A stretch of DNA of 64,000 nt from Nocardioides carbamazepini (GCF_024614185.1 NZ_JAHTLF010000018.1:407821-471820), one strand, 5' to 3'; shown: positions 10,097 to 19,907, counted from the stretch's first letter. Translations and numbers: made by a program. Notes: generated by a model from the letters alone, not told the origin.

Positions 10097-10875
10097 GAGG
10101 CAGCCGCCTCGGCCGTCGGGCCGTAGTCGCGCGTGAGCCGGCCCTCGATGCGAGAGAAGGCCTGGCTGATGGCCAGCCCGAGAATCCCCGCGTAGACCGC
10201 CAACGCGAAGACCAGGGCGCTGTCGCCCGCCTGCTGGGCGAACAGGATGGACCGGCCGAGACCCGGAGCACCGGTCAGGATCCCGGTCGCGATCGCCATC
10301 AGGAGTGCATAGCTGGCGGCGATGCGAATTCCGGTCGCGATGTGGGGGAGGGCACTCAGCAGGACGATCCGCGTCTGGATGAGCAACGGGGGCAGCACCA
10401 TGGCTCGAGCTGCGTCCAGGGTGACGTTGTCGACACCCCGGACCCCCACCAGGGTCTGCACCAGGGCCGGCCACATTGCCGTGACGACGGCCATCAGGAT
10501 CGCGAGGTTCGAGGTGGGCCCCATCACGAGAAGAGCAACCGGGAGCAGCGCCACGGGCGGAACCGGTCGCAAGAACTGCACGAGAGGATCCAAAGCGGTG
10601 CTGAAGATCTTCGAGTAGCCCATCAGAAGACCCACACCGATCCCCAAGAGGGAGGCGATCAGCAGCGCCGCCAACGTGACGACCAAGGTTGTCGCCAGCG
10701 CCGACCAGAGCTCGGGATCGCCCGCCTGCTTGACCGCTCGCTCGAAGGTCCCCGAAGCGGTCGGAAGTCCTGGTGTCTGCGCCAAAGGACCACCGACGGT
10801 CAAATACTGCCAGAGGACGAGCGAAAGTACGACCCCCGCGACTCCCAATATGGATTTTCGCATCGCTCTACTCAT
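10093..10875 (-). CDS. ABC importer permease (SsuC/TauC type)
   Basis: 260 residues with an N-terminal helix (ILGVAGVVLSLVLWQYL) and about five more. The EAA loop reads TLDAARAMVLPPLLIQTRIVLLSALPHIATGIR. Two permease genes rather than one homodimer gene is less usual for this family, and the same two-permease design recurs in the aromatic locus near 27-28.6 kb. It sits 98 bases downstream of the binding-protein gene on the same strand. Confidence 0.9.
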   Translation of the reverse strand: MSRAMRKSILGVAGVVLSLVLWQYLTVGGPLAQTPGLPTASGTFERAVKQAGDPELWSALATTLVVTLAALLIASLLGIGVGLLMGYSKIFSTALDPLVQFLRPVPPVALLPVALLVMGPTSNLAILMAVVTAMWPALVQTLVGVRGVDNVTLDAARAMVLPPLLIQTRIVLLSALPHIATGIRIAASYALLMAIATGILTGAPGLGRSILFAQQAGDSALVFALAVYAGILGLAISQAFSRIEGRLTRDYGPTAEAAAS

Positions 10876-10973
10876 CTTCGAATCCTAGCATTCCACGGGC
10901 CGTTCGATTCTCGTTTGTCCGACGGTTTCGACGCGCGCGGACGACTTCGCTGATTGAAGGTGCGGCGGGCTCT

Positions 10974-12017
10974 CTAATCCTCGAAGATCTGGGGAATAGC
11001 GAACTTCTCTACATCCACCTTCTTCTGGATGAAGCCGAGGTCCACCATGATGTCGACGGTGCGCTCGATATCAGCGCGCTCGGCGGCCTGCGCGAAGTAG
11101 GGCGGTACGGCCGTTGCCAACGATGCAACCGGCACACCCACCGCCTTGGCGGTCGCCGCACGCACTTCATCCGGATTGCTGTTGCTGTATTCGGCCGCCC
11201 GACGGAGCGCACAATTCATCCGCAAGACCGTGTCTGTATTCTCCGACACGTAGCTGTTCGAGGCGACGACAACGGAAGCGACGCCATGCTGGAAGGTCTC
11301 CTCCGACGGCCAGCTGATCACGTGGCCTCCGGCGGCGAGCGCCTGACCAAGAAATGGCTCGGCGGTATAGATCGCGTCGACCTTGCCCGCCTTGAATGCG
11401 TTCAGCCCGTCCGGCAGAGCCATCACGGTGAATTCGACGTCCTCGGCGTCAACTCCCGCCTCTTTCAGGACCCACCTGGTGGTCAGCTCCGACTGTCCCC
11501 GAACATCGGCCAACGCGACCGTCTTTCCGTCAAGTCCGGCGAGGTCCGCGATTCCCTCCGAGGCCACCAGGGCGGTGATACCTGTCGCTTCCGGGTCCGC
11601 CATCAACTCTTCGTACTCGCCCGGCGCGAGACCGCCGAGCGGTGCGACAATCGAGATCGGCACCGACTTCTCGACGGCCTGGACGACCGACGTGGTCGTG
11701 CTGAACGCAAATTCGGCTGCGCCGCCCTGCACGGCCGCAAGAGCCTTGTCCAACCCGCCCGCCGGTTGAATATCCACGTCGAGGCCATAGTCGTCGAAGA
11801 AACCCTGCTCCTTGGCCACGTGAATGGCACCGTTGCTGACGAGGGGAAGAGCTTGGATGGCAACCGATGTCGTTTTGGCCTGAGCCGACGGATTGGCGCA
11901 GTCGAAATCGGAATCTGCGATGCGCGGGCCTTCGTTCGAAGCCCCCGAACATCCAGCGAGCAGGCATGCCGAGGCAGCGGCAAGAGCGATATAGAGGGCG
12001 GACGAGCCTCTGGACAT
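10974..12017 (-). CDS. ABC substrate-binding lipoprotein (NMT1/SsuA-like)
   Basis: 347 residues from the ATG preceded by AAGGAG at eight bases; a longer in-frame start near 12092 would put 25 polar residues before the signal peptide and is unlikely. The N-terminus is a lipoprotein signal ending in LLAGC, so the mature protein is anchored outside the membrane. The body has the type-2 periplasmic-binding fold of NMT1/SsuA proteins (NGAIHVAKEQGFFDDYGLDV, GGAAEFAFSTT, VDAIYTAEPF). It captures the substrate for the permeases downstream and is divergent from the PucR pair. Confidence 0.9.
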   Translation of the reverse strand: MSRGSSALYIALAAASACLLAGCSGASNEGPRIADSDFDCANPSAQAKTTSVAIQALPLVSNGAIHVAKEQGFFDDYGLDVDIQPAGGLDKALAAVQGGAAEFAFSTTTSVVQAVEKSVPISIVAPLGGLAPGEYEELMADPEATGITALVASEGIADLAGLDGKTVALADVRGQSELTTRWVLKEAGVDAEDVEFTVMALPDGLNAFKAGKVDAIYTAEPFLGQALAAGGHVISWPSEETFQHGVASVVVASNSYVSENTDTVLRMNCALRRAAEYSNSNPDEVRAATAKAVGVPVASLATAVPPYFAQAAERADIERTVDIMVDLGFIQKKVDVEKFAIPQIFED

Positions 12018-12154
12018 TGACGTTCTCCTTGAGAGACTGGCTGAGGTACCGGAGGGCACGAGCTCCTCGACGGCCGGGCGCCGTGACGTCAATGATGGGC
12101 GGTAGCATCGAGACGCGATACGTGGATCGTGGGGAAGATGTCGGGAGGGGGCTT

Positions 12155-13342
12155 GTGGATATCACACAAGGTGCGCAGGAGCTGCTGACCCAGGACCTCC
12201 AGATCGCGGAGCGCCTGACCGACGCGGCGTGGGAGCGGCTCGGCGGCGCGGAGCTCGGCATCCTCGACCGCACCGAGGTGGCCAGCGCCATCGCCGCATG
12301 CACCCGGTCCCTGCTGCTCGCGGTCGCCGAGGACCGGCGGCCGAACGAGTCCGAGCTGGAGCCCGTACGCCGCATCGCTGAGCGACGAGCCGTCCAGGGC
12401 GTGCCGATCGAGACCATGATCAGTTCCTGGCGCAACGCCGAGCGGACCATGCTCTCCCGGCTGCTGATCAGCCCCACGCCGCCGACCACCGTCGACATCC
12501 AAGAGGTCGTCCGACGCGTCGGGGTCGTGGTCGACGCGATGCTCGGCGCCGCCACCACCGCCTATCGCGGCGTCGCCGGTGAGCTGCACCCGCCGTTCAG
12601 CCACGTCAGCGTCGATCTCGTCTCTCGCCTCGCCGGGGCCCAGGCCCTCGATCCTGCCCACCTGGATCGGCTGGCGAGCACGGCGGGCGTCCGCGTGCAC
12701 CAGCCGCACCGGGTGATCGCTCTGTCCGTCGGCCCGCAGGACGGGCCGCAGGTCGGCCGCGCCCGGCAGGCGCTCGTCGGTCGTCTCCGGTCCCACGTCG
12801 ACGGTCCGATCCTGCTGGGTGGCCATCAGGGCTGCACGATCCTCGTCGTGGCTGACGTCGACCGGATCGACGAGGTCCTCGAGCGCGCGCTGGGGGACGC
12901 CGGAGTCCCCGCCAGCGCCGCCGTCGGGCTGGGCACGCGTCGGGCGCGGTTCAACGAGGCCGCAGGGTCCCTGCGCGAGGCGGTCGCCGCCCTCGAGGTG
13001 GGCCGTCGGCTCGGCGAGCGGCTCACCCGGTTCGAGCAGGTCGTCCCCGAGGTGCTCATCGTCGAGAACCGCAGCATGGCGGCCCAGATGTCCGCCTCGG
13101 TCCTGGGGCCGATCGACAAGGGGGACCTCCTGGAGACGCTGCGCACCTTCCTGCGCTGCGGACTCTCGACCCGTGCAACGGCGGGCGAGCTGCAGGTCCA
13201 CGAGAACACGGTGACCTACCGGATCCGCCGCATCTGCGAACTGCTGGGCGTCGCGAGCTCCGCGGAGCTCGCGCGCGTGGACATCCTGATGGCCCTGCGC
13301 GCCCGCCAGCTCTACGACGACCTCGACGTGCTCCGGGCCTGA
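12155..13342 (+). CDS. PucR/CdaR-family transcriptional regulator (first of tandem pair)
   Basis: 395 residues from a GTG preceded by GGGAGGGG; an ATG at 12092 is an alternative. The N-terminal helical region (AERLTDAAWERLGGAELG...) is followed by a GGDEF-like middle domain and the C-terminal PucR helix-turn-helix (STRATAGELQVHENTVTYRIRRICELLG). Such regulators usually activate purine, amino-acid or other catabolic genes in response to a metabolite. It is divergent from the ABC binding-protein gene, so that operon is the most likely target. A second PucR gene starts 10 bases after its stop. Confidence 0.88.
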   Translation: MDITQGAQELLTQDLQIAERLTDAAWERLGGAELGILDRTEVASAIAACTRSLLLAVAEDRRPNESELEPVRRIAERRAVQGVPIETMISSWRNAERTMLSRLLISPTPPTTVDIQEVVRRVGVVVDAMLGAATTAYRGVAGELHPPFSHVSVDLVSRLAGAQALDPAHLDRLASTAGVRVHQPHRVIALSVGPQDGPQVGRARQALVGRLRSHVDGPILLGGHQGCTILVVADVDRIDEVLERALGDAGVPASAAVGLGTRRARFNEAAGSLREAVAALEVGRRLGERLTRFEQVVPEVLIVENRSMAAQMSASVLGPIDKGDLLETLRTFLRCGLSTRATAGELQVHENTVTYRIRRICELLGVASSAELARVDILMALRARQLYDDLDVLRA

Positions 13343-13352
13343 CCGTGGACCG

Positions 13353-14660
13353 ATGGCGACCGTCCGGGGAAGACTCCCGCAGTTGACTGAACGCGTACCA
13401 CCCGATCTCCAACGCCTCGCTCGCGCGATGCTCAAGGAGTTCGACGACCTGATGGCCCGCATCGTCGACGAGGTCTGGACCTCGGTGCCCGCCTACGCCG
13501 AGCTCGTCTTCAAGCAGGGCGAGCTCCGGGAGCGGATCCGGGAGAACGTCCACACCGTCATCGTCTGCCTGCTCGAGGGCCGTGAACCCACGCCCGCGGA
13601 GCTGGCCCGCGCCTCGCTGACCGGGGAGCGGCGGGCGCTCCAGGGGGTCTCGCCGTCGTCGGTGATCCAGTCCTTCCGTACGGCGGAGCGGGCACTCAAC
13701 GACGAGTACTTCGACTGGTGCTCCCGCATGCAGGTCCAGCAGGCCAACATCAGGAGGGGACGGGCCACCCTCATCTCCAGCCTCGACCAGCTCGAGCACG
13801 CCATGCTCACCTCGCACCTGGAGATCCAGCGCCAGATCGAGGAAGGTCAGCGGCTGAGCGAGCCGGCCCTCTTCCGAAGCCTCGCCGCGGGTGGCGACGT
13901 CGACCGGGCGGACGTGGAGCGGCTGGCCGTCACGATGGGCATCGACGATCCCGAGCACGCGAGCTTCGTGACCGTCGCGCTCGGCACCTCCGCGCCCGCC
14001 GACCGGGCCGCCATGGAGCAGCACCGGCACCACGTGGTCGGGCGGTTGCGCAGCCTCCTCGCCGTACCGGTCCTGTCCGGCACGGTGCGGTCCGGCTCGG
14101 ACGGCTGGCTGGCCGTGCTGGCCATGCCCTGGGAGGCGGAGCTGGACCTCCTGGCGCAGCGGGTCGCGACCGCGCTCAAGCAGGACGCCGCCCCGGACCT
14201 GCGGGCATCGGTGGGCGAGCCGTTCTCCGGTCTCTCCGGCCTCGGTACGTCGTGCCGCCAGGCGGTCGTCACCCTCGAGTCGCGCAGCGGCCGGGAGACA
14301 TCGGCCCCGGTGCTCCTCTTCCGCGACTCACTGCTCGAGGTGCTGGTCCATCGCGACGGCGTGATGGCCCGCCAGCTCGTCCAGCGGTACCTCACCCGGC
14401 TGCAGGGCAGCGAGCTGCTGCTCACGCTGACGACCCACCTCGACCACAACCTGTCGGTGCGCGCGACCGCCGAGGCCCTGCACGTCCACAAGAACACCGT
14501 GGTCTATCGACTGCGACGGATCGAGGAGCTGACCGGTCTCACCCTGCGCAACACCCGCGACCTGGCGATCCTCGTCCTGGCGATCGAGGCCGACCAGACC
14601 GCCAAGGCGGCGGGCGTCGCGCACCGGGATGCGCTGGCCAAGCCCGAGCCGCGTACCTGA
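13353..14660 (+). CDS. PucR/CdaR-family transcriptional regulator (second of tandem pair)
   Basis: 435 residues with the same architecture as its upstream neighbour: an alpha-helical sensor (AYAELVFKQGELRERIRENVHTV), a central domain and a C-terminal helix-turn-helix (SVRATAEALHVHKNTVVYRLRRIEELTG). Identity between the pair looks modest, so the duplication is old or the genes were brought together. The ribosome-binding site is weak, suggesting coupling to the first gene. It converges with the LLM/PLP/peptidase operon and could control that operon, the ABC operon or both. Confidence 0.87.
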   Translation: MATVRGRLPQLTERVPPDLQRLARAMLKEFDDLMARIVDEVWTSVPAYAELVFKQGELRERIRENVHTVIVCLLEGREPTPAELARASLTGERRALQGVSPSSVIQSFRTAERALNDEYFDWCSRMQVQQANIRRGRATLISSLDQLEHAMLTSHLEIQRQIEEGQRLSEPALFRSLAAGGDVDRADVERLAVTMGIDDPEHASFVTVALGTSAPADRAAMEQHRHHVVGRLRSLLAVPVLSGTVRSGSDGWLAVLAMPWEAELDLLAQRVATALKQDAAPDLRASVGEPFSGLSGLGTSCRQAVVTLESRSGRETSAPVLLFRDSLLEVLVHRDGVMARQLVQRYLTRLQGSELLLTLTTHLDHNLSVRATAEALHVHKNTVVYRLRRIEELTGLTLRNTRDLAILVLAIEADQTAKAAGVAHRDALAKPEPRT

Positions 14661-14670
14661 GCCTGGACCG

Positions 14671-15636
14671 TCAGCGGGCGAGCAGGCCCGCCTCCCGGGC
14701 CGCGGCGACGAGCGAGTCGACCAGCAGCTCGGGAGCCGCGGTGCCGTCGTCGATCACGACCAGCGAGTCGACTCCGGCGTCGCGCATGGCGAGCAGGCCG
14801 CGGGCGGCGTCCTCGACGGTGCCCGAGATGGTCACCGCGCCGACGCAGTCGTCGTCGACCAGGTCGGCGGCCGGCTGACCGGACCGCAGCCGGCGCTGCA
14901 GCTCCGCGGCGAGCTCCTGGTCGATCCCGGCGTGCTCCGTGATCGCCGAGGCGCCGTGCATGCCGAGATAGCGGGCGGTGTGCGCCCGCAGCTGCTCGCG
15001 CGCCTCGGCCGTGGTCGGGGCGATCGCGAACGACGCGTACGCCGTGATCTCGCGCGGCCGGTAGGTCTCCCGGACCCAGCGCGCGTACCCGGCCGAGGAG
15101 AGTACGGAGAGCATCAGACCGTCGGCGCTCTCGGCGCCGGAGGCCAGTGCCCGCGGGCCCTTCACACCCCACACGATCGGGACGTCCCGGGCCGGGGCGG
15201 CGTCCAGCGCGCAGTCGATCTCGTTGCCGAGCAGGGTCTGCCGCAGGCGCTCGCCGCGCAGCAGGGTCCGCAACGCCGCGGCGTACTCGGCGAGCACACC
15301 GATCGGCCGCTCGAACTCGATTCCCAGCTGCTCCTGCATCCAGCGCGCGTTGGAGGCGCCGAGTCCCAGCACGCTGCGGCCGCCGGCCACCTCGTCCAGC
15401 GCGTGCGCCTCCATCGCCATCAGCGCGACGTGACGGGTCCAGGGGTTCACCACCCCGAGGCCGACACGGACCGTCTCGGTCACGGCCGCGATGGCCCCGG
15501 CGACGGCGAACGCGCCGCGCTCGAGGTAGTCCTCGCTGACCCAGACCTCGTGCAACCCGGCCGCCTCGGCGCGCTGGGCGAGCCGCACCGCGTCGGCCGC
15601 CGTACGACGCCCCGAGGGGGCGACTCCGAGCCTCAT
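14671..15636 (-). CDS. LLM-class flavin-dependent oxidoreductase
   Basis: 321 residues of the luciferase-like monooxygenase family, a TIM barrel using F420 or FMN. Visible blocks are MRLGVAPSGRRTAADAVRLAQRAEAAGLHEVWVSED, VRVGLGVVNPWTRHVALMAMEAHALDEVAGGRSVLGLG and GTVEDAARGLLAMRDAGVDSLVV. The SVLGLGA and N-P-W-T-R-H-V features resemble F420-dependent reductases. The ATG shares one base with the stop of the PLP-enzyme gene. It is the last gene of the operon. Confidence 0.85.
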   Translation of the reverse strand: MRLGVAPSGRRTAADAVRLAQRAEAAGLHEVWVSEDYLERGAFAVAGAIAAVTETVRVGLGVVNPWTRHVALMAMEAHALDEVAGGRSVLGLGASNARWMQEQLGIEFERPIGVLAEYAAALRTLLRGERLRQTLLGNEIDCALDAAPARDVPIVWGVKGPRALASGAESADGLMLSVLSSAGYARWVRETYRPREITAYASFAIAPTTAEAREQLRAHTARYLGMHGASAITEHAGIDQELAAELQRRLRSGQPAADLVDDDCVGAVTISGTVEDAARGLLAMRDAGVDSLVVIDDGTAAPELLVDSLVAAAREAGLLAR

Positions 15637-16865
15637 CAGCGCGCCAGCTCCCCGAGCGCCGCGTCCAGTGCGGCGAGGCTCGGCTCGATGACCGGGACGG
15701 CCGGGAGGGCCGCGGCCGTCGTCGGGATGTCCTTGAGGCCGGTCGAGGTGCCGAGCAGGACCACCCGGTCGGCGGCGCTGACGACCCCACGCTCGATCAG
15801 GGAGGGCAGCGCGCCGACGGTCGTGGCCGAGGACGCCTCGAGGAAGAGCCCGTCGCTGCTGGCCAGCCGGCGCTGCGCGGCCAGGGTGGTCGCGTCGTCC
15901 ACCGTCGCCGCCGCGCCGCCGGTGCGCACCAGCGCGTCCCAGCCCTGCCAGGTCGCCGTCGGCGTCGCGATGGAGAACGACACCGACGACCCCGCCGGCA
16001 CCGTCGCGCCGGCCCGGTAGCCCTGCTCCAGTGCCGCGCCGTAGGGCCCGAACGGCTCGGTGGCGACCAGGCGCGGCACGGACGTGCTGAGCCCCAGGTC
16101 CACCAGGTCCTGGAAGCCACGGGCCAGGCCGGCCAGCGCGTCGCCGTACGCCACGGGCATGACGACCACGTCGGGTACGTCGCCGAGCTGGGCGTGCAGC
16201 TCGTAGGCGATGGTCTTGTAGCCCTCGCAGCCGAACGGGTTGGAGCCGGACGGCGGGCCGACGAAGCCCGACATCGGCACCCAGCCGCGCTCCTCCACCG
16301 CCTGCCGCATGATCACCCACCGGTCCGTCGGGTTCTCGACGGCGACGGTCTCGGCGCCATAGGCCTGCATCATCGTCTTCATCGCCAGCGGCACGGAGGC
16401 CAGGGTGAGCACGACACAGCGGATGCCGGCCCGGGCGGCGTAGGCAGCGACCGCGGCGCCGTGGTTGCCCGTGCTGGAGACCACCACGGTGTCGCGTCCC
16501 TGCTGGACCGCCTTGGTCACGGCCACCGCGGCCAGCCGGTCCTTGTAGGACCAGGTGGGGTTGCGCGACTCGTCCTTGACGTAGAGGTGGTCGAGACCGA
16601 GGTCGCCGGCCAGGTTCGTCACCTCGACCAGCGGGGTGTCGCCCTCGCCGAGGCTGACCACCGGGCCGTCGCCGAGCGGCAGCAGCGGCCGGTAGCGGAA
16701 CATGCCGGGGTCGTCGGTGGTCTCCAGACCGCGCAGCCGGCTCAGGTCGTGCGCCGGCACGGCGTACACGTGGCCGCCGTCCACCTCCGCGGGGAGGTAG
16801 GCGTCGGCCTCGCTGACGGTGGCACCCGTGAGGGGGTGGATCAGGTGCCCGAGATAGCTGCTCAT
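15636..16865 (-). CDS. threonine-synthase-like PLP-dependent lyase
   Basis: 409 residues of fold-type II PLP enzymes. The pyridoxal lysine lies in TWSYKDR (Lys108), the phosphate/substrate loop is SSTGNHGAA and the C-terminal cofactor contact is VVLLGTSTGLKD. The N-terminus (SYLGHLIHPLTG and LGEGDTPLVEV) resembles threonine synthase and related ammonia-lyases. Its place among a peptidase, flavin enzymes and an oligopeptide importer argues against a housekeeping thrC and for breakdown of a beta-substituted or hydroxy amino acid. It overlaps the M24 peptidase gene by 4 bases. Confidence 0.82.
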   Translation of the reverse strand: MSSYLGHLIHPLTGATVSEADAYLPAEVDGGHVYAVPAHDLSRLRGLETTDDPGMFRYRPLLPLGDGPVVSLGEGDTPLVEVTNLAGDLGLDHLYVKDESRNPTWSYKDRLAAVAVTKAVQQGRDTVVVSSTGNHGAAVAAYAARAGIRCVVLTLASVPLAMKTMMQAYGAETVAVENPTDRWVIMRQAVEERGWVPMSGFVGPPSGSNPFGCEGYKTIAYELHAQLGDVPDVVVMPVAYGDALAGLARGFQDLVDLGLSTSVPRLVATEPFGPYGAALEQGYRAGATVPAGSSVSFSIATPTATWQGWDALVRTGGAAATVDDATTLAAQRRLASSDGLFLEASSATTVGALPSLIERGVVSAADRVVLLGTSTGLKDIPTTAAALPAVPVIEPSLAALDAALGELAR

Positions 16866-18055
16866 ACCGGCACGACCTGCAGCTCCCGGCGCCGGTCGCT
16901 CAGCAACCGGACGCCGTCGTCGGTGATCACCAGCGCGTCCTCCACCATCATCCCGCCCCAGCCGAGCTCGTAGTAGGGCGTCTCGAAGCAGAACGTCATG
17001 CCCGCCTGCAACGCGACGTCGTGCGACGGCGCCACGATCGGGGGCTCGTAGACCTCGAGGCCGATGCCGTGACCGACGTGCTGGCGCCGGTAGGGCCGCG
17101 GCCCGCCGGTGGACTCGACCACCTCGAGGGCGTGCTCGAACAGCGCCTTGGCGCTGACCCCGGGGCGGGCCATGGCGAACAGGGCGTCCTCGCCGGCCAG
17201 GATCGCGTCGTAGAACCGGGCCTGCCGGTCGCTCGGCTCACCGACGACCGCCGTCCTGCCCAGGTCGGCCCAGTAGCCCTCCCGCATGCCGCCGACGTCG
17301 AACCGGAGCAAGTCCCCCGGCTCCAGCCTCCGATGGGTGGGCGACGCGTCGCTCAGCGCCGAGCGAGGTCCGGAGGTGACCACGACGAAGCGCGGCTCGA
17401 GGTCGTCGGCGACGAGCTCGCCGTTGACCACGCGGGCGATCTCGGCCTCGGAGACGCCGACGCCGGCCGCGTCGATGCCGGCGAGGATGGCGGACTCGAC
17501 CACGCGTGCGGAGCGCTCGAGCAGCTCGACCTCGCCGGGCAGCTTCACCCCGCGCACCTGGGAGAACCAGGTGCTGGCGGCGAGGAGCTCGACACCGGGG
17601 AGCAGCTCCTCCAGCTGCCGGCGCAGCGGCTCGGGGCAGGCCCGCTCGTCGATCCCGAGGCGACCCGAGGCGACGCCCGCGGCACGCACGGCGGCCGCGA
17701 TCGCGGTCGCGTAGTCCGCATGCTGCTCGACCAGCTGCGTCGGCCGCGCCGTACCGCCCTCGGACTCGTAGAAGAACCGTCCGTACGCGGAGTAGTCGTC
17801 CTCGACCAGGCCCGCGTCGAAGCCGGGGGCACTGTCGGAGACCGGTCCGGCGACCTTGAGCGCATCGGCGCTCAGCACCGCCGCCAGCGGCGAGATCCCG
17901 TGCACGACCGCCGACACGCTCCGGTAGCCGGTGGCGTAGTCGAAGTTGGCGGCGCTGAGTGCGAGCACCGCGTCGACGCCCGCGCCGGGCAGCTGCTGAC
18001 GCAGCCGGTCGCGCCGAGCGGCGACGAGGGAGGGGTCGATGGCGCGAGCGCTCAT
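16862..18055 (-). CDS. M24-family metallopeptidase (Xaa-Pro dipeptidase/creatinase-like)
   Basis: 397 residues: an N-terminal creatinase-like domain (about 1-145, VDAVLALSAANFDYATGYRS) and a pita-bread C-terminal domain. Metal and catalytic residues are readable in LRFDVGGMREGYWADLGRT, RQHVGHGIGLEVYEPP and MTFCFETPYYELGWGGMMVEDALVIT. These enzymes cut Xaa-Pro bonds or C-N bonds in compounds such as creatine. It overlaps both neighbours by 4 bases and likely processes what the oligopeptide importer brings in. Confidence 0.87.
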   Translation of the reverse strand: MSARAIDPSLVAARRDRLRQQLPGAGVDAVLALSAANFDYATGYRSVSAVVHGISPLAAVLSADALKVAGPVSDSAPGFDAGLVEDDYSAYGRFFYESEGGTARPTQLVEQHADYATAIAAAVRAAGVASGRLGIDERACPEPLRRQLEELLPGVELLAASTWFSQVRGVKLPGEVELLERSARVVESAILAGIDAAGVGVSEAEIARVVNGELVADDLEPRFVVVTSGPRSALSDASPTHRRLEPGDLLRFDVGGMREGYWADLGRTAVVGEPSDRQARFYDAILAGEDALFAMARPGVSAKALFEHALEVVESTGGPRPYRRQHVGHGIGLEVYEPPIVAPSHDVALQAGMTFCFETPYYELGWGGMMVEDALVITDDGVRLLSDRRRELQVVPV

Positions 18056-19086
18056 CGAAGCTCTCCGGAGCCGGCCTCACGCCGGTACGGGTGGATCACG
18101 TTCTCCGAGAACCACGCCATGCTGTCCAGGGTCTCCTCGACCGTGTTGCAGGCGAAGAGGAGCGCAGAGAGCGTCGTGACGCCCGCCTCGGCGTACGCGT
18201 GGACCTGCTCGATCATCTGCTGGGCGTTGCCGATCAGGTTGCGCCGCACGAAGTCGGAGGTGTCCTGGTCCTTCAGGGTGCTCTTCGACAGCGACTGCAT
18301 GTGGGCATAGAGCTGCGAGCCCTCGAAGCGGGTGATCGCGTCCTTGGTGTCCTTGCCGGGCGAGACCGACAGCTGCGGCGCGACGTCGAAGTCGGCGGGC
18401 AGCTCACGGCCGTGGCTCTCGGCGATCCGGCGGATCTCGGCGATGCCCTCGGCGACCTCGGCCGGCGTCAGGACCGCGGGGATCCAGCCCTGGCACCAGC
18501 GGGCGGCCCGCTCGCGGGAGCCGTCGGAGTTGCCGCCGGAGAGGATCGGCAGCACGTCCTGGCGGGGACGCGGGAAGCTCTCCACGTCGCGGAAGTTGAC
18601 GAACTCGCCCTCGAAGGTGGCGCTGCGGTCGCGGAAGATGACCTCCAGCGCCTGGAGGTACTCGTCGGCCTGACGACCACGGTGCAGCTTGGCACCGGGC
18701 CAGATGGCTTCGGCCTCCTCGCGGTAGGCGCCGATGCCCACGCCCATCTTGAACCGGCCGCCGGAGAGCTGGTCGAGGGTGGCCGCCTGCTTGGCCAGCA
18801 CGGCCGGGTTGCGGAACGAGAGCACGGTGATCGCGGTGCACAGGTGCAGCGTGGTCGTCTCGGCGGCGACGTACGCGAGGTAGAGGTAGGGGTCGTAGTA
18901 GCGCGGCGGCTCCGGGAACTCCTCGCGCACGTACCGCTGCGTCGTGACGTGGTCGTTGCCCCAGACACCGTCGAAGCCGAGCCGCTCGGCCTCCACCGCG
19001 AGCTGGACGGCCTGCTCGGGGCTCGCGTAGGGAACGGGGTACATCAGGCCTTCGGTTCCGGTGGGAACGCCGAGTCCGAAACGCAT
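18052..19086 (-). CDS. LLM-class flavin-dependent oxidoreductase
   Basis: 344 residues from an ATG sharing one base with the ATPase stop; a GTG three bases earlier is closer to the GAGGAG site and may be the true start. Luciferase-like blocks are clear: MRFGLGVPTGTEG, VEAERLGFDGVWGNDHV, LHLCTAITVLSFRNPAVLAKQAATLDQLSGGRFKMGVGIG. It belongs to a different branch from the LLM enzyme at the end of the operon, so two distinct oxidations or reductions are likely. The cofactor (F420 or FMN) is not decidable by eye. Confidence 0.85.
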   Translation of the reverse strand: MRFGLGVPTGTEGLMYPVPYASPEQAVQLAVEAERLGFDGVWGNDHVTTQRYVREEFPEPPRYYDPYLYLAYVAAETTTLHLCTAITVLSFRNPAVLAKQAATLDQLSGGRFKMGVGIGAYREEAEAIWPGAKLHRGRQADEYLQALEVIFRDRSATFEGEFVNFRDVESFPRPRQDVLPILSGGNSDGSRERAARWCQGWIPAVLTPAEVAEGIAEIRRIAESHGRELPADFDVAPQLSVSPGKDTKDAITRFEGSQLYAHMQSLSKSTLKDQDTSDFVRRNLIGNAQQMIEQVHAYAEAGVTTLSALLFACNTVEETLDSMAWFSENVIHPYRREAGSGELR

Positions 19087-19907
19087 CACGGTGCTGTCTC
19101 CTCATCATGGGGAAGGGGGGTGGGGCTGATCGCATGCGCGGCACGTCGGCGCCGCGCGGGGTCGAGACTGGGGACGGCGGCGAGGAGCCGCCGGGTGTAG
19201 TCGTGCTGGGGCGCGCGCAACACCTCACGACCACCCCGCTCGACGATCCGGCCCTGCTGCATGACGATCACGTCGTGCGCGATGGCCTGGGCCACGTCGA
19301 TGTCGTGGGTGATGAAGACGTAGCTGAGGTCGCGCTCGGCCTGCAGCTCGCGCAGCAGGGTCACGATCCGCCCACGGATGGACTGGTCGAGTCCGCTGGT
19401 GGGCTCGTCGAGTACGACGAGGTCGGGCTCGGGTGCCAGCGCGCGGGCGATCGCGACGCGCTGCTGCTGGCCGCCGGAGAGCTCCGTGGGCCGGCGGTGC
19501 CGCAGCTCGCGCGGGAGGTGGACGGCGTCGAGCAGCTCGTCGACGCGGGCGGACGCCTCGCTCTTGCTGAGACCGAGCAGCAGCCGCAGCGGCTCGGTCA
19601 GCGTGGTCTCCACCTTGTACTTGGCGTTGAGCGACTGCAGCGGGCTCTGGAAGACCGTCTGCACCCGGCGCCGCAGCGGTCCGCGGAAGGCACGCCGGTC
19701 GATCGTCGTACCGTCGATGACGACGCTCCCCGAGGTCGCCGTCTCGAGGCCGGTGACGATCGCGCCGAGCGTCGACTTGCCGGAGCCCGACTCGCCGACG
19801 ACGGCCAGGGTGCGGCCCTTCTCGAGGCTGGCGCTCACGCCGTCCAGGGCGGCGAGGACGCCCGAGCCGGTGCGGTACTCCTTGCGGAGCTCGGTGATCT
19901 CAAGCAC
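19086..19907 (-). CDS. oligopeptide/dipeptide ABC importer ATPase (DppF type)
   Basis: 273 residues from a GTG preceded by GGAGGTGG. Walker A GESGSGKSTL, signature ELSGGQQQRVAIARAL, Walker B LVVLDEPTSGLD and switch ITHDIDVAQ are intact. It is the second of two ATPases of the importer and overlaps the first by 8 bases. The C-terminus lacks the long oligopeptide/nickel extension of classical DppF and instead ends in a short basic tail. Confidence 0.92.
   Translation of the reverse strand: MLEITELRKEYRTGSGVLAALDGVSASLEKGRTLAVVGESGSGKSTLGAIVTGLETATSGSVVIDGTTIDRRAFRGPLRRRVQTVFQSPLQSLNAKYKVETTLTEPLRLLLGLSKSEASARVDELLDAVHLPRELRHRRPTELSGGQQQRVAIARALAPEPDLVVLDEPTSGLDQSIRGRIVTLLRELQAERDLSYVFITHDIDVAQAIAHDVIVMQQGRIVERGGREVLRAPQHDYTRRLLAAVPSLDPARRRRAAHAISPTPLPHDEETAP

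Noticed and set aside
15636..16865. Housekeeping threonine synthase (thrC)
   Set aside because: No thrA/thrB or hom gene is adjacent and the gene is embedded in a peptide-catabolic operon; only the fold is claimed.
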